A DNA stretch of 64,000 bases from MGIIa-L3 sp038150305 (GTDB taxonomy: Archaea; Thermoplasmatota; Poseidoniia; Poseidoniales; Poseidoniaceae): contig JAYOTG010000003.1 in the NCBI GenBank assembly GCA_038150305.1, positions 1-64,000 of the forward strand, written 5' to 3'. A model generated the notes under the pieces. The model was not told the origin of the DNA. It did no database searches and saw only the letters and a list, made by a program, of their open reading frames with translations. Below, piece by piece: positions 9,235-17,925 of this stretch; within the stretch, counting starts at the first letter, position 1; the number at the start of each line of letters is the position of its first letter. Both the position numbers and the translations under genes were made by a program.

Positions 9235-9558
9235 ATGGAAATCGTCAACCGTACTGAAAACAAGCTTCTCAACCGCGTGGAGATTGAATTCCGATGGAAG
9301 CACCCGAAGCAATCCACGCCGTCCCGACAGGCGGTCATTGAGATGGTCCGTGGGCTTGAACCCGGAGCCAACCCAGACTTGGTTATCGTCAAGGACTGCA
9401 ACACGCGCTTTGGCATGGCCATGACCACGGGTCGTGCCTACGTTTACGCCAACGCTGAGGCCATGGCCGTCGAGCCAGCCTACATCCACAAGCGTCACGA
9501 GGACCTTCACGCCGGCTCCGCCGATTCCGCTGCAGAAGAGGACGGAGGTGAGGCCTGA
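9235..9558 (+). CDS. rps24e: Small ribosomal subunit protein eS24
   Basis: 107 residues. The family signature is clear: MEIVNRTENKLLNRVEIEF at the start, then HPKQSTPSRQAVIEMV and the NTRFGMAMTTGRAYVYANAE segment. The C-terminal tail is acidic and alanine-rich, as in many GC-rich archaea. GAGGAG at 9221-9226 sits eight bases before the ATG. The stop overlaps the start of rps27ae (sequence TGATG), which suggests translational coupling. Confidence 0.96.
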   Translation: MEIVNRTENKLLNRVEIEFRWKHPKQSTPSRQAVIEMVRGLEPGANPDLVIVKDCNTRFGMAMTTGRAYVYANAEAMAVEPAYIHKRHEDLHAGSADSAAEEDGGEA

Positions 9559-9734
9559 TGGGCGACAAGTGGCAGAAGGCCAAGGTGTCCAAGTTCGTGG
9601 TCGGTGAAAACGGCCTCGAAATCAAGGGCGAGTACTGCCCAGAGCCTCAGTGCGGCCCCGGCATTTTCCTTGCCGTTCACGGCAACCGCAAGTCCTGCGG
9701 TCGCTGCGGCTACACCGTGAAGAACGACGAATGA
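9558..9734 (+). CDS. rps27ae: Small ribosomal subunit protein eS31 (S27ae)
   Basis: 58 residues, a zinc-ribbon ribosomal protein. It reads MGDKWQKAKVSKF at the N terminus and has two Cys pairs (Cys27/Cys32 in EYCPEPQCGPG and CGRC at residues 47-50) that would hold zinc. GGAGGTGA at 9544-9551 is a strong Shine-Dalgarno, and the ATG overlaps the rps24e stop by one base. It is short enough to be missed by a length cutoff. It closes the RNA polymerase/ribosomal operon; the next gene converges on it with no gap. Confidence 0.93.
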   Translation: MGDKWQKAKVSKFVVGENGLEIKGEYCPEPQCGPGIFLAVHGNRKSCGRCGYTVKNDE

Positions 9735-10667
9735 TCACGCTTCGAAGGCACTCCACGTGCCGTCGTTGTCGACGATCATCACCTTCGACGCCTTCGAATA
9801 GACGGCAACGTCCACGTTGTTTTGCTCCGTCCGTTTGAACCCCGAAGATGAGAGCAGCACCCGCTCCCGCCATCCGGCAATCAGCCAGCCCTCGTGTTCG
9901 GACGACCACACCACCTGCCCGGGTGGCCCACTCAATCTGGCCGTCATTCGAACCGCGTCACCATCAAGCCACAATGCATCGTGGCTTTCGGTCAGGAGCA
10001 ACCTCCCCTGCGGCCCATAGGCCACGTCACGGATGGGTTGGTCGGTTGGCGCTCGTCCGAGCGCTACAGCGGCCGAGCCCTCGAAGCTGACCCTGTGGCT
10101 GGAGCCATCACGCAGCGTAACCAGAACCGTATCATGGTCTTCGCTGTGCAGGTGCACGAGCCCAGCACCGAGTGAATCCTGAGGTTCTGGCAGGGTGGTC
10201 CGCGCCAGTTCGCGCCCCTCTGGATCGATCAGATACAGCGCATTTGGATGCAAAGCCAAGACGACGTTGCCATGGTGTTCGATGAGCGCCAAGGGTTCAG
10301 CGTCGAGTGCGTGCGACCACAGATGGCCTGAGGGATGAACGGCAGTGACTTCGCCACGCCGAACGGAAGCTCTGGACGGGCCAGCGACGAGTTCGTCCAT
10401 GGACAAGGCGGCAAACCGAGCCATACGCAGCTCGTGATCCATCCAGGTGGCGAGCAAGCGTGAGCCAAGGACCACGCCATGCGTGAGGGCCATGGGAAAG
10501 GGACACACGGGTTGGCCGAGGTGCTGGCCTTCACGGTTTGTGTTGAGCACCTCACCGTCCCGCCCCACCAAGAGCAGGCCGTCTTCGTGGGGTCGAATCC
10601 ACGCGGGTGGAAACGGACAGGTCTGCACGGGCTGTCCTTTGCCTCGTCGCTCATGGACCTTCGCCAC
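9735..10667 (-). CDS. Hypothetical protein, likely beta-propeller
   Basis: 310 residues starting from GTG at 10667. I do not recognise a specific family. The protein is a succession of short beta strands in repeated units (for example GHLWSHALDAEPLALIEHHGNVVLALHPNALYLID from about residue 114 and DQPIRDVAYGPQGRLLL near 206), a pattern typical of WD/YVTN-like propellers. It has no signal peptide or membrane segment, so it is probably cytosolic. It is divergent from dtdA (33 bases between starts) and meets rps27ae end to end. Confidence 0.6.
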   Translation of the reverse strand: MAKVHERRGKGQPVQTCPFPPAWIRPHEDGLLLVGRDGEVLNTNREGQHLGQPVCPFPMALTHGVVLGSRLLATWMDHELRMARFAALSMDELVAGPSRASVRRGEVTAVHPSGHLWSHALDAEPLALIEHHGNVVLALHPNALYLIDPEGRELARTTLPEPQDSLGAGLVHLHSEDHDTVLVTLRDGSSHRVSFEGSAAVALGRAPTDQPIRDVAYGPQGRLLLTESHDALWLDGDAVRMTARLSGPPGQVVWSSEHEGWLIAGWRERVLLSSSGFKRTEQNNVDVAVYSKASKVMIVDNDGTWSAFEA

Positions 10668-10700
10668 AAGGCAGGTCTAGGTGAAGCGCGTGCGGCAACC

Positions 10701-11645
10701 ATGCAGGCGGTGGTGCTGGTCGTGGCTTGCGCTGATGACGAGGCGTCCACCAGCATGCTCAACGCTCTGCTGAAGCGTGAGATGTTCGCCGAAGGTGAGC
10801 CTGTTGAATCTTCGCCGAGCTACCTCAAAGGCCGAGTTCGTGTTTGGAGCCGCTCCGGATTTCATCTCGATCAAGATCACCTTGACCGTCGATGGACGGA
10901 CGCCACGGGGGAGGAGGTCGAAGACGTGCTCTTTCTCTCCAAGCACGCCGCCGCAAGCGGTCGGCCTTGCTTGACCGTTCATCCGATTGGCGTGCCCCAC
11001 CTTGAACCTGAAGAAACGCCTCCCTACGGAGGTCGAGCCGGCGAAGCACCACCGCCTTCTCCTCGTCTTGCCGCGTTTTGGCGTGCGCTTCAGCGCCATG
11101 CCAATGACGACAGGATTCCCGAGTTCGAGGTCAGCCTGGAGGTCACACATCATGGTCCATGGCAACACGGACCCGCCGCTTTCCTTGAGGTCGGTTCAAC
11201 CTCAGCGACGTGGGCCCACGCAGGTGCGGCGGAGGTGTGGGCGGACGTGCTCCTCGACGTGCTCCGCCCTGAGCTGGAGGGAGAAAGGGCGCCAAGCGAG
11301 CCGTCGCACGTGCCTGTGTTGGTCACGCTTGGCGGAGGTCACTATGCGCCACGTGGCAACGCCATGGCGGGTCAAGACGGCGCCCTGCTCGGCCACATGC
11401 TCGCCAACCACTCCTTGCCGTTCTCCCGCTTGGAAGACGGAAGGGTGCAAGGTCGCTGGTCCCATGCCGTCGACAGGGCCATCGAGGCCACGCGTGTCGC
11501 TCACCCCGGCAGAACGGTCGTCATTAGCTTCGATCGGAAGTCCTTCCGTGGATGGGAGCGGCGTGCACTTTCCGAACATCTCGAGGCCAAGGGCATTGAT
11601 GTGGTGGACTCCGCGAAGCATGCGAGCATGCTTGAGGACGCCTGA
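10701..11645 (+). CDS. dtdA: D-aminoacyl-tRNA deacylase (archaeal DtdA/GEK1 type)
   Basis: 314 residues from ATG 10701. It hydrolyses D-aminoacyl-tRNAs to recycle mischarged tRNA. The family signature is the segment reading LFLSKHAAASGRPCLTVHPI (about residues 77-96), followed by GVP. The later LVTLGGGHYAPRGN (about 213-226) and conserved His residues are also typical of archaeal/plant DtdA. The frame is open further upstream, but that part lies antisense to the neighbouring gene, and the MQAVVLVVACADDEAS start fits the family's N-terminal strand. Proline dehydrogenase follows 43 bases later. Confidence 0.9.
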   Translation: MQAVVLVVACADDEASTSMLNALLKREMFAEGEPVESSPSYLKGRVRVWSRSGFHLDQDHLDRRWTDATGEEVEDVLFLSKHAAASGRPCLTVHPIGVPHLEPEETPPYGGRAGEAPPPSPRLAAFWRALQRHANDDRIPEFEVSLEVTHHGPWQHGPAAFLEVGSTSATWAHAGAAEVWADVLLDVLRPELEGERAPSEPSHVPVLVTLGGGHYAPRGNAMAGQDGALLGHMLANHSLPFSRLEDGRVQGRWSHAVDRAIEATRVAHPGRTVVISFDRKSFRGWERRALSEHLEAKGIDVVDSAKHASMLEDA

Positions 11646-11687
11646 TGGCCGAGGAAGCGTCAAGAAGCGCCGACCACAGGACAACGC

Positions 11688-12674
11688 ATGGCGAAAGCGG
11701 GCCCCATCTCACGGGCCATCGTGGCCATGACCGGGGTGATGCCCCGATGGTTTGTGCGGCACATCTCGCGCCGCTATGTCGCAGGTTCGACGCTCGATGA
11801 CGCCGTCCGTGTCATGCATCGGTTGACCGAGCAAGGCGCGTGCTTCACCATCGACGTGCTTGGCGAGGAAATCACCTCGCTTGACGAGGCCACCTACTTT
11901 CTCGAAGAATACCGTCGCGTGATGGCCCAAATTTTGGAGCATGGCTTCGACGCCAACTTGTCCATCAAACCCACAGCCTTCGGCCTTTTGATCGATGAGA
12001 CGGTCGGTTTGGAGAACATCCGAACCTTGGTTCGAGAAGCGGCCGAACACGAGATGTTCGTTCGTCTCGACATGGAAGATCATCGCGTCACGGACGCCAC
12101 CATTGACGTGGTGTTGACCCTTCATGCAGAGGGCCTGGTGAACGTTGGCACGGTGCTTCAAGGACGCTTGCACCGCACCCTCGACGACATCGACCGTATG
12201 GCCAACGCCATCGGTGTGGCCGCAGATCACCGCATCTGCAAAGGCATCTACCTTGAGCCCGAATCGATCGCTCATACGTCGCGCCAGGCCATCACAGACG
12301 CCACCGTAGCGAGCGTGGTCCGTGGGCTCGAACGGGGCGCATATATTGGCATCGCATCGCACGACGACGCGGTGATCGATGCATCGCTTGCGGCGTTGAA
12401 GCAAGGCGGATGGACGCCCGGTGAGAACGCAGATCCTCGGCAGCCCGCACCGCCTGAACGCCTTGGAAAAGGGCCGGGGTACGAATTCCAGATGCTGCTC
12501 GGTGTTCGTGGTCCCTTGCGCCGGGGCTTGCGCGCACAAGGTCACAGGACCCGGGTCTACATCCCCTACGGCGAGAAGTGGTACGAATACAGCATTCGTC
12601 GTCTGAAGGAGAACCCAACTGTGGCCACACAGGTCGCCAAGGCTTTCCTGATGCCGTGGACCAACCGGCCGTGA
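11688..12674 (+). CDS. Proline dehydrogenase
   Basis: 328 residues. This FAD enzyme oxidises proline to pyrroline-5-carboxylate and passes electrons to quinone. The TIM-barrel motifs of the monofunctional family are present: NLSIKPTAFGL (about residues 89-99), FVRLDMEDHRVTD (about 125-137), VGTVLQGRLHRTLDD, the RICKGIYLEPESIA strand with its conserved Lys, YIGIASHDD and the C-terminal YIPYGEKWYEYSIRRLKENP, where the two Arg residues bind the substrate carboxylate. No pyrroline-5-carboxylate dehydrogenase is adjacent, so that step must be encoded elsewhere. Confidence 0.92.
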   Translation: MAKAGPISRAIVAMTGVMPRWFVRHISRRYVAGSTLDDAVRVMHRLTEQGACFTIDVLGEEITSLDEATYFLEEYRRVMAQILEHGFDANLSIKPTAFGLLIDETVGLENIRTLVREAAEHEMFVRLDMEDHRVTDATIDVVLTLHAEGLVNVGTVLQGRLHRTLDDIDRMANAIGVAADHRICKGIYLEPESIAHTSRQAITDATVASVVRGLERGAYIGIASHDDAVIDASLAALKQGGWTPGENADPRQPAPPERLGKGPGYEFQMLLGVRGPLRRGLRAQGHRTRVYIPYGEKWYEYSIRRLKENPTVATQVAKAFLMPWTNRP

Positions 12675-13421
12675 TCAACGTCGTCCACGTTTCCGGCCTC
12701 GGTCCTCGGTTTGTCGAGGAACCACTGGATTTGGGTTGAACCCGAGACGGCCTTCCTTCCAAGCCTGCCTGCGCTCCCGTCCGCTCATGGGCTTCGTGGG
12801 TTCCGGTGCCGGCGGCTGGTGGAGGTACATGCGAACGATGCGGTTTGCGGGGACCGTTCCCTTGAGTGTCCTTCCACGGCCGGTGTGGATGGCCCGCAGG
12901 ATCCACGTTCGGCCGCCATGATCGATCATGGTGCCGGCGGTGAAGGTCGTGTCCGGCTGACACACCATGTGGTCCGGCCGAGAGCGGTCTCCGACGGTCA
13001 GCGTGATGCGAACCCGGATGAGGTCTTCACGCAGAGCGACGACGCGCCGAACGTTCTCGGCCACACCGGTCGTGATGCTTTGCCCATCCGAATCTTCGAG
13101 GTGCGTGACGCGCCACAGCATGCCGCCGTCTTCGAACACGTCGTCGAGGTCCAGCACCTCATCGGCGTCCAATTCCAAGGACACCATCTGGCTTTCTGGA
13201 CCGTCCGTCAGCATGAACGGGACGACCACCGCCTTGGGTGGGCGCAGATGGACGGTGTAGACGTGGCCGCATCCTTGGCAACGCACGCGGTGGTCGTGGC
13301 CGCTTCCTTTTGGTTTGGAGGCAAGGATGTCGTGTCCTTCAAACTCGGCACACGAAGGGCAAATCATCGCGTTGTGGAGGACCTCTTCCTCCACATCGAG
13401 GCCATCGTCCTCCTCGTCCAT
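12675..13421 (-). CDS. HVO_0476-type zinc-finger protein
   Basis: 248 residues. An acidic N terminus (DEEDDGLDVEEEV) leads into a zinc finger (CPSCAEFEGHDIL ... CQGCGHVYTVH, residues about 21-60, two CxxC pairs). A beta-rich region and a basic C-terminal tail (GRERRQAWKEGRLGF...RGRKRGRR) follow. This matches the euryarchaeal HVO_0476 family of small zinc-finger proteins, whose function is not established. The basic tail suggests nucleic-acid binding (inference). It is divergent from the methyltransferase-like gene across a short region containing an 18-base palindrome. Confidence 0.75.
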   Translation of the reverse strand: MDEEDDGLDVEEEVLHNAMICPSCAEFEGHDILASKPKGSGHDHRVRCQGCGHVYTVHLRPPKAVVVPFMLTDGPESQMVSLELDADEVLDLDDVFEDGGMLWRVTHLEDSDGQSITTGVAENVRRVVALREDLIRVRITLTVGDRSRPDHMVCQPDTTFTAGTMIDHGGRTWILRAIHTGRGRTLKGTVPANRIVRMYLHQPPAPEPTKPMSGRERRQAWKEGRLGFNPNPVVPRQTEDRGRKRGRR

Positions 13422-13430
13422 GACCCGGCC

Positions 13431-13448
13431 TCAAACCACGTGGTTTGA
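13431..13448. promoter_or_regulatory. Perfect 18-base palindrome between divergent genes
   Basis: TCAAACCACGTGGTTTGA is a perfect palindrome 10 bases upstream of the zinc-finger gene start and about 30 bases upstream of the divergent methyltransferase-like gene. A further TTCAAACC at 13471-13478 repeats one arm. It could be an operator shared by both genes, or two overlapping TATA-like elements (TTCAAACC) facing opposite ways. Confidence 0.4.
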
Positions 13449-13478
13449 ACCCATCGGATGGAGGCTTAGGTTCAAACC

Positions 13479-14237
13479 GTGCTGCATGGACCCGCCGACA
13501 TGGCGAACGGGGAGGCATCACCTTCGCCAGAAGATGCCTTTCGTGCCGCCTTGGGTGCTCGGCAAGACCTCGGTCGAGACGCCCCCGAAATCGCCGCGAA
13601 CATTGGAGTGCAAATGGGCCACATGGGCCTTGACGTGCCGACGGTTTCCGTGGTCCGCCGGCTCAGGGACATCGTGGTGACCCTCCAGCCGCGCAGGGTG
13701 GCTGAGGTTGGAGCGGCCATCGGACACACCACGGCCTGGTTGCTCGATGCCTGGAGCAGGGACAACGTGGTGGCTCCGGATCTGTTCGACGTCATGGAGG
13801 AAGGAAACAGGTTCGCTGTCATCCTCGACCGCGTGCTCAAACGCTACGGGATGGAGGATGCCGGACGCGTGGTCGTGGGGACGGTCGACGAACATGCGCC
13901 GCAAACCCGCGCATGGCGGCTGGCTCATTTGGCCAGCAAAGAGCGCCCACCGACCCTGATGGATGCCCTTGACGTGCTCGTCCTCCGTGGTGGCATCGAT
14001 TCCCTCGGTGAGCGTGCATCGGCGGCGATGGACCTGCTTCGAAAAGGAGGCGTGCTGTTGCTGATCGAACCACCCGTTCCTGGAGAGGACATCAGCGACA
14101 GCACCGAGGAAGGGGCCGCCGTCATTGCAGGATTCAACGCCTGGATTTCCTTCGTGCACCGCTGCTCAGAGGAACATGATCTGGCCTTTGTTCCGGTCCA
14201 TGGGGGGACCATTGTGGCGGTCCGCAAACTGAGTTGA
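13479..14237 (+). CDS. SAM-dependent methyltransferase-like protein
   Basis: 252 residues from GTG 13479; an ATG at 13500 (MANGEASPSPEDAF) is an equally good start giving 245 residues. The Rossmann-like order is visible: RRVAEVGAAIGHTTAWLLDA (about residues 72-91) corresponds to motif I (E-x-G-x-x-x-G), then DLFDVMEEGNRF, VVVGTVDEHAP, LDVLVLRG and RKGGVLLLIEPPVPGED. This resembles class I O-methyltransferases of the CmoM/catechol type. Substrate and activity are unknown. It converges on the subtilase gene with no gap. Confidence 0.6.
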   Translation: MLHGPADMANGEASPSPEDAFRAALGARQDLGRDAPEIAANIGVQMGHMGLDVPTVSVVRRLRDIVVTLQPRRVAEVGAAIGHTTAWLLDAWSRDNVVAPDLFDVMEEGNRFAVILDRVLKRYGMEDAGRVVVGTVDEHAPQTRAWRLAHLASKERPPTLMDALDVLVLRGGIDSLGERASAAMDLLRKGGVLLLIEPPVPGEDISDSTEEGAAVIAGFNAWISFVHRCSEEHDLAFVPVHGGTIVAVRKLS

Positions 14238-15362
14238 TCACGCGTAGGCTTCCAGCAAGCGGTCGATTTGGACGATGCCGTAACCGTATGCGTTGTCGTG
14301 TCCGTCTTGCCCGGGCAAGGGCCGCGCGGTTTCCATCAGCGTTGTCTTCACGTCTTCGATGGTTTGCTCTGCACTGTTGTTCACGTCACCGCTTCTCAGG
14401 TCGGGTCGTGCTTCGAGCAGGTGAGCGAGGGCCGCCGTGACGAAGACCGTCGCGGCACTCGTGCCGTTGACGAGGCTCCACGTGTTGCTGTCCGCGTTGA
14501 CCACGGCCACACCGGCTCCGGGCGCCATGAGTTCCGGCTTCTTGTCAGGGTCTTGTCGAGGGAACAGGATTGGAAGCGGGAGCAGCCGTCCGTCGTTGTC
14601 ACCGATGGATGAGCCGCTCCAATGTGCGCCGTCCATGTGCACGCCTCCGACCGAAATGGCGAGGTCGACGGACCCTGGGCTGGCCACATCTCCGTCGTCA
14701 CCGCTCCCCCCGTCGTTGCCTGCTGCTGCCACGACGAAGATGCCCTGCGCCAGTGCTCGTTCGACGGCGGCTTCGCTGGCTCGACCGCCGCCAGGCAGGA
14801 AGGACAGCGCACCGGGCGCGCCGCCCAACGACAGCGAAATGATGTGTGCGCCCTGGTCGACGCACCAATCGATCGCATCCGAGAGATCTTGGTCGTCGCC
14901 TTCGCCGGTCGAGCTCAAACCTTTCACCACGTGGAGGTTCACGTCCGGCGCCAATCCGGTCAAACCGCCTTGCGCGACGAGAAGACCTGCCATCGATGTG
15001 CCGTGCCCGTGATCGTCGTATGCGGCGGTGCCGTTGTCCACGACGTCAAGCCAGCCTGCCAACGTCACGTGATCCATGTCACGGTGTTGAAGATCGATCC
15101 CCGAATCCACCATGCACACCTCGACACCAGCGCCCGTGTAGCCTTCTGTGGCCGCAACGAGTTGAGCTGCCTCTTCTTCAGCGTCAAGGGCAAGACGGGA
15201 GGGCTGAATCAACAGGTTGTTTTCAGGCAACAGGAGCACAACGGCGAGCACACCTGCGGAAAGGACGGCGAGGGCCACAAAGGCCGCCGTCATTCCGGTG
15301 CCGGGCAGCGTGGCCTCCTCCGGTAGGAGAGGGGCCGGTGGGATATCTGAGGGCGGCTCCAT
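14238..15362 (-). CDS. Subtilisin-like serine protease (S8), membrane-anchored
   Basis: 374 residues. An N-terminal membrane helix (TAAFVALAVLSAGVLAVVLLL, about residues 25-45) anchors a single S8 catalytic domain facing outward. The triad is complete: Asp86 (VDSGID), His120 (GHGTSMAG) and Ser302 (NGTSAAT), with oxyanion Asn216 (AAAGND). There is no I9 propeptide domain; a short linker joins the helix to the protease. It is the upstream member of a pair with the cysteine desulfurase, whose stop lies nine bases before its start. Substrate is unknown; probably peptide scavenging or surface maturation. Confidence 0.9.
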   Translation of the reverse strand: MEPPSDIPPAPLLPEEATLPGTGMTAAFVALAVLSAGVLAVVLLLPENNLLIQPSRLALDAEEEAAQLVAATEGYTGAGVEVCMVDSGIDLQHRDMDHVTLAGWLDVVDNGTAAYDDHGHGTSMAGLLVAQGGLTGLAPDVNLHVVKGLSSTGEGDDQDLSDAIDWCVDQGAHIISLSLGGAPGALSFLPGGGRASEAAVERALAQGIFVVAAAGNDGGSGDDGDVASPGSVDLAISVGGVHMDGAHWSGSSIGDNDGRLLPLPILFPRQDPDKKPELMAPGAGVAVVNADSNTWSLVNGTSAATVFVTAALAHLLEARPDLRSGDVNNSAEQTIEDVKTTLMETARPLPGQDGHDNAYGYGIVQIDRLLEAYA

Positions 15363-15371
15363 GGTGCATCC

Positions 15372-16592
15372 TCAGGCTGCGTTGAAGGCGTTGACGGCCT
15401 CTGAAAAGACGTCAACAAAGCGTCGCGCATCCTCTTCCGAGGTGTAGAAGTACGCACTGGCCCGTAGCGAGTCCCCGCTGACGTCCCTGTGCTCAAACCA
15501 TGAATGCACGCAGTGCCGTCCAGATCGAACCATGACGCCCGCGGCCTCATCAAGCAGGATGGCCAAGTCATGCGATGGAAGATGTTCGTCAAGCAGGATG
15601 GAGCAGATGCCGCCTCGGCGGCTTGCGTCCTCCGGTCCAATGATGGTCACGCCTTCCAAATCCCGAATGCCGTCGCTCATGATGCGGTTGATCTTGGTCT
15701 CGTGCTCGTGCACGTCGTCGAGGTTGAGGTCCGAAAGGTAGGTCAACGCAGCTTCGGTTCCTGCGATGCCGGCATAGTGCCCGAGTCCGGCCTCAAAGCG
15801 TGCCGGCGGAGCCGCCCACTGCACGCCGTCGTAGGTGGAGGTGGCCACCGTGTGACCGCCGGTCAGGACCGGATGCATGGTCTCAAGCAGCTCCATGCGG
15901 CCCCACAGCGCCCCCATGCCAGAGGGGCCCATCATCTTGTGAATGGAGCATGCGAAGAAGTCGGCACCAAGGTCCTCGACGTCAATGGGCATGTGTGGGG
16001 CCGATTGGGCCCCGTCCACGCAGACAAGGGCGCCGTGTTCATGGGCGATGCGTGCGATGTCCTTGACGGGTGCTGTGACGCCATCGAGGTTGCTCACGTG
16101 ACCGACGGCGACCATCTTCAGCCGTTCGCCAACCTCGGCGCAGGTGGCCTCAAACGCTTCCAGATCGAAGGCGTTCTCTTCGGTCGACGGCAAGACTCTG
16201 TGGTCCACGCCGTGCGAGCGCTCAAGGTCAAGCCACGGCACGAGGTTGGAGTTGTGTTCCTTGTCTGTGGTGAGGATGACGTCGCCCTTGTTCCACGACA
16301 GGCCTTGTGCAACCTGATTGAGGGCGTGTGTGGCGTTTTTCATGAAGGCCACTTCGTTGACGTTGTGCGCTCCGATGTGCTGAGCGAGCAGGCGTCGTGA
16401 CGACGCCATGGTTTGGGACACTGAGGTGCCCAATCGATGGACAGATCGACCACCGCAGGCCGGGCGCATGGTGTAATACTCGTTCACGGCTTGGATGACG
16501 ACATCTGGCTTGAGCGTCACACAGGCGTTGTCAAGGTAGGCCGGGGCGCCGTCGTCCCTCAGCAGGGGGAAGTCTTCGCGTCGATGCAACAT
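15372..16592 (-). CDS. sufS: Cysteine desulfurase, SufS/CsdA type
   Basis: 406 residues from ATG 16592; an ATG at 16601 would overlap the upstream stop and add three residues. This PLP enzyme (class V aminotransferase fold) takes sulfur from cysteine for Fe-S clusters. Visible are NATHALNQVAQGL, the VCVDGAQSAPHMPIDVEDLG strand with the PLP-binding Asp, SIHKMMGPSGMGALWG with the Schiff-base lysine, and RSGRHCVHSW with the catalytic cysteine in the type II (SufS) context. No sufBCD or scaffold gene is nearby. It is two bases downstream of the zinc-ribbon membrane protein, so probably translationally coupled. Confidence 0.9.
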   Translation of the reverse strand: MLHRREDFPLLRDDGAPAYLDNACVTLKPDVVIQAVNEYYTMRPACGGRSVHRLGTSVSQTMASSRRLLAQHIGAHNVNEVAFMKNATHALNQVAQGLSWNKGDVILTTDKEHNSNLVPWLDLERSHGVDHRVLPSTEENAFDLEAFEATCAEVGERLKMVAVGHVSNLDGVTAPVKDIARIAHEHGALVCVDGAQSAPHMPIDVEDLGADFFACSIHKMMGPSGMGALWGRMELLETMHPVLTGGHTVATSTYDGVQWAAPPARFEAGLGHYAGIAGTEAALTYLSDLNLDDVHEHETKINRIMSDGIRDLEGVTIIGPEDASRRGGICSILLDEHLPSHDLAILLDEAAGVMVRSGRHCVHSWFEHRDVSGDSLRASAYFYTSEEDARRFVDVFSEAVNAFNAA

Positions 16593-16594
16593 CC

Positions 16595-17707
16595 TTACCA
16601 TGCCTCTTTGCCGACCAGATAATCGTTCACGGTGGTGTTCAACCCGCACGACACACACGTCAACCGGCTTGCGGTTGGCGTTGAACATGCGTCACAGGTC
16701 CCGTCCAACTTGCCCCAGCCGTCACAGTCGCTGTTCATGCAACGCACGAAGACGTTGCCATCACGTCGCTCGAGGTCCTCGCTTTTGGCACCACACGATG
16801 GGCACGACAAATCGCCTTCGAGCAGGTCCGCGTCCGGCGCTGAGCTTTGTTCCGCCAGGTGAGCGGCACGTGTCCTCACTTTGGCGTGCTGTCCAAGCAT
16901 GCGTTGCGGGAACCACGCCACGATGAGCAGCCCGCCAAGCACCAGCGGTGCGGTCAGAACGTGCAGGGTCAGCACACCCCACCGGTCGGCAAAGCGATCC
17001 GAGACGAAATGGGCACCACTCCACGCGTTGATGACGACCACGATGCCCCAAACGACGAACAGGGCAGCCCAACCAAACAGCGAATGCTCCTCCATTTCTT
17101 CCGTCATCTTTCGAACGTCCTCGTGGAGGTGATTTTCTTCGACGTGAAGGTCGCGAGTTTCCCGAACGGCGGTGCTCAGCATGTAGAGCATGAACACGGC
17201 AACCACCGAAAGGAGGCCTCCAAAGGACAGTTGAGAGACGGTGGCCTCAAGGGGGAAATTTGGGTTCTCCACATGAAAGAGGAGTTGCGCGAAGAACAGC
17301 ATGCCCCAGCTGACGAACATGGTGAGGGCGTGAACGCGCATCACGGGGTACGTCGTCCAGAGTCGAACGGCGAACCAAATCCACCCCGCCAAGGAAGCCA
17401 AGGTTTGCACGTATGCCGCCCCTGAAACGGTCGTCAGGCCCGTAATGGTGGGATCACCCCCACTGAACACCTCTCCACTCATGCTTCCTAACAGGAAAGC
17501 AGCCATGCCAATCCCAAGGGTGATCGCGCCTTGCTTCCTGTCCTCGGCCTGGGTCAGCGCCGCGATAAAGGTCCATTCTCGACGGATGCGATCGGTGGGC
17601 TCAGTGAGCGGACCCATGGACGGTGTGGCGCGCTTGAGTTTGACCTCGGAGAGGCGCAACCGATGGTCAGCAGGCGCGTCTTCTTCGCGCGCCGTGGCCT
17701 CGGCCAT
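16595..17707 (-). CDS. Multi-pass membrane protein with C-terminal zinc ribbons
   Basis: 370 residues, family not recognised. About six membrane helices lie between residues 60 and 270 (for example ITLGIGMAAFLLGSM, LASLAGWIWFAVRLW, ALTMFVSWGMLFFAQLLF, LLSVVAVFMLYMLSTAV, WAALFVVWGIVVVI, APLVLGGLLIVAWF). A charged helical loop (HVEENHLHEDVRKMTEEMEEHS) sits between helices 4 and 5. The C-terminal 75 residues hold two zinc-binding units: CPSCGAKSEDL...CMNSDC, and CDACSTPTASRLTCVSCG. The soluble tail is probably cytoplasmic. It lies directly upstream of sufS; a link to metal or sulfur handling is speculation. Confidence 0.65.
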   Translation of the reverse strand: MAEATAREEDAPADHRLRLSEVKLKRATPSMGPLTEPTDRIRREWTFIAALTQAEDRKQGAITLGIGMAAFLLGSMSGEVFSGGDPTITGLTTVSGAAYVQTLASLAGWIWFAVRLWTTYPVMRVHALTMFVSWGMLFFAQLLFHVENPNFPLEATVSQLSFGGLLSVVAVFMLYMLSTAVRETRDLHVEENHLHEDVRKMTEEMEEHSLFGWAALFVVWGIVVVINAWSGAHFVSDRFADRWGVLTLHVLTAPLVLGGLLIVAWFPQRMLGQHAKVRTRAAHLAEQSSAPDADLLEGDLSCPSCGAKSEDLERRDGNVFVRCMNSDCDGWGKLDGTCDACSTPTASRLTCVSCGLNTTVNDYLVGKEAW

Positions 17708-17770
17708 GGTGGGTGGTCGAGCGAGGCCATTTGAGGCCTTTCCCCTGCTGCCTGCGCCGAAGAGTGAGCG

Positions 17771-17776
17771 TTAAAC
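17771..17776 (+). promoter_or_regulatory. TATA-like element of tRNA-Ser
   Basis: TTAAAC is centred about 27 bases before the first base of the tRNA, the expected place for an archaeal TATA box. The surrounding sequence is GC-rich. Confidence 0.5.
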
Positions 17777-17800
17777 GTGGGTGGCCGCTAGGCGGGCTAA

Positions 17801-17886
17801 GCCGAGATCGCATAGCCTGGTAGTGCGCGCGACTGGAAATCGCGTGGGTCCGTCCCTCGGGAGTTCAAATCTCTCTCTCGGCGCCA
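17801..17886 (+). tRNA. tRNA-Ser (anticodon GGA), CCA encoded
   Basis: Acceptor arms GCCGAGA (17801-17807) and TCTCGGC (17876-17882) pair fully. The anticodon loop reads ACTGGAAA with GGA. A long variable arm (around GGTCCGTCCC) marks a class II tRNA, as expected for serine, and the T loop is TTCAAAT. The discriminator is G (17883) and a CCA follows at 17884-17886. The 3' part is repeated at 17947-17967. Confidence 0.93.
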
Positions 17887-17925
17887 AAAAGCGGTACATG
17901 TCCAGTCGAGAAGAGTTTGAACGAA

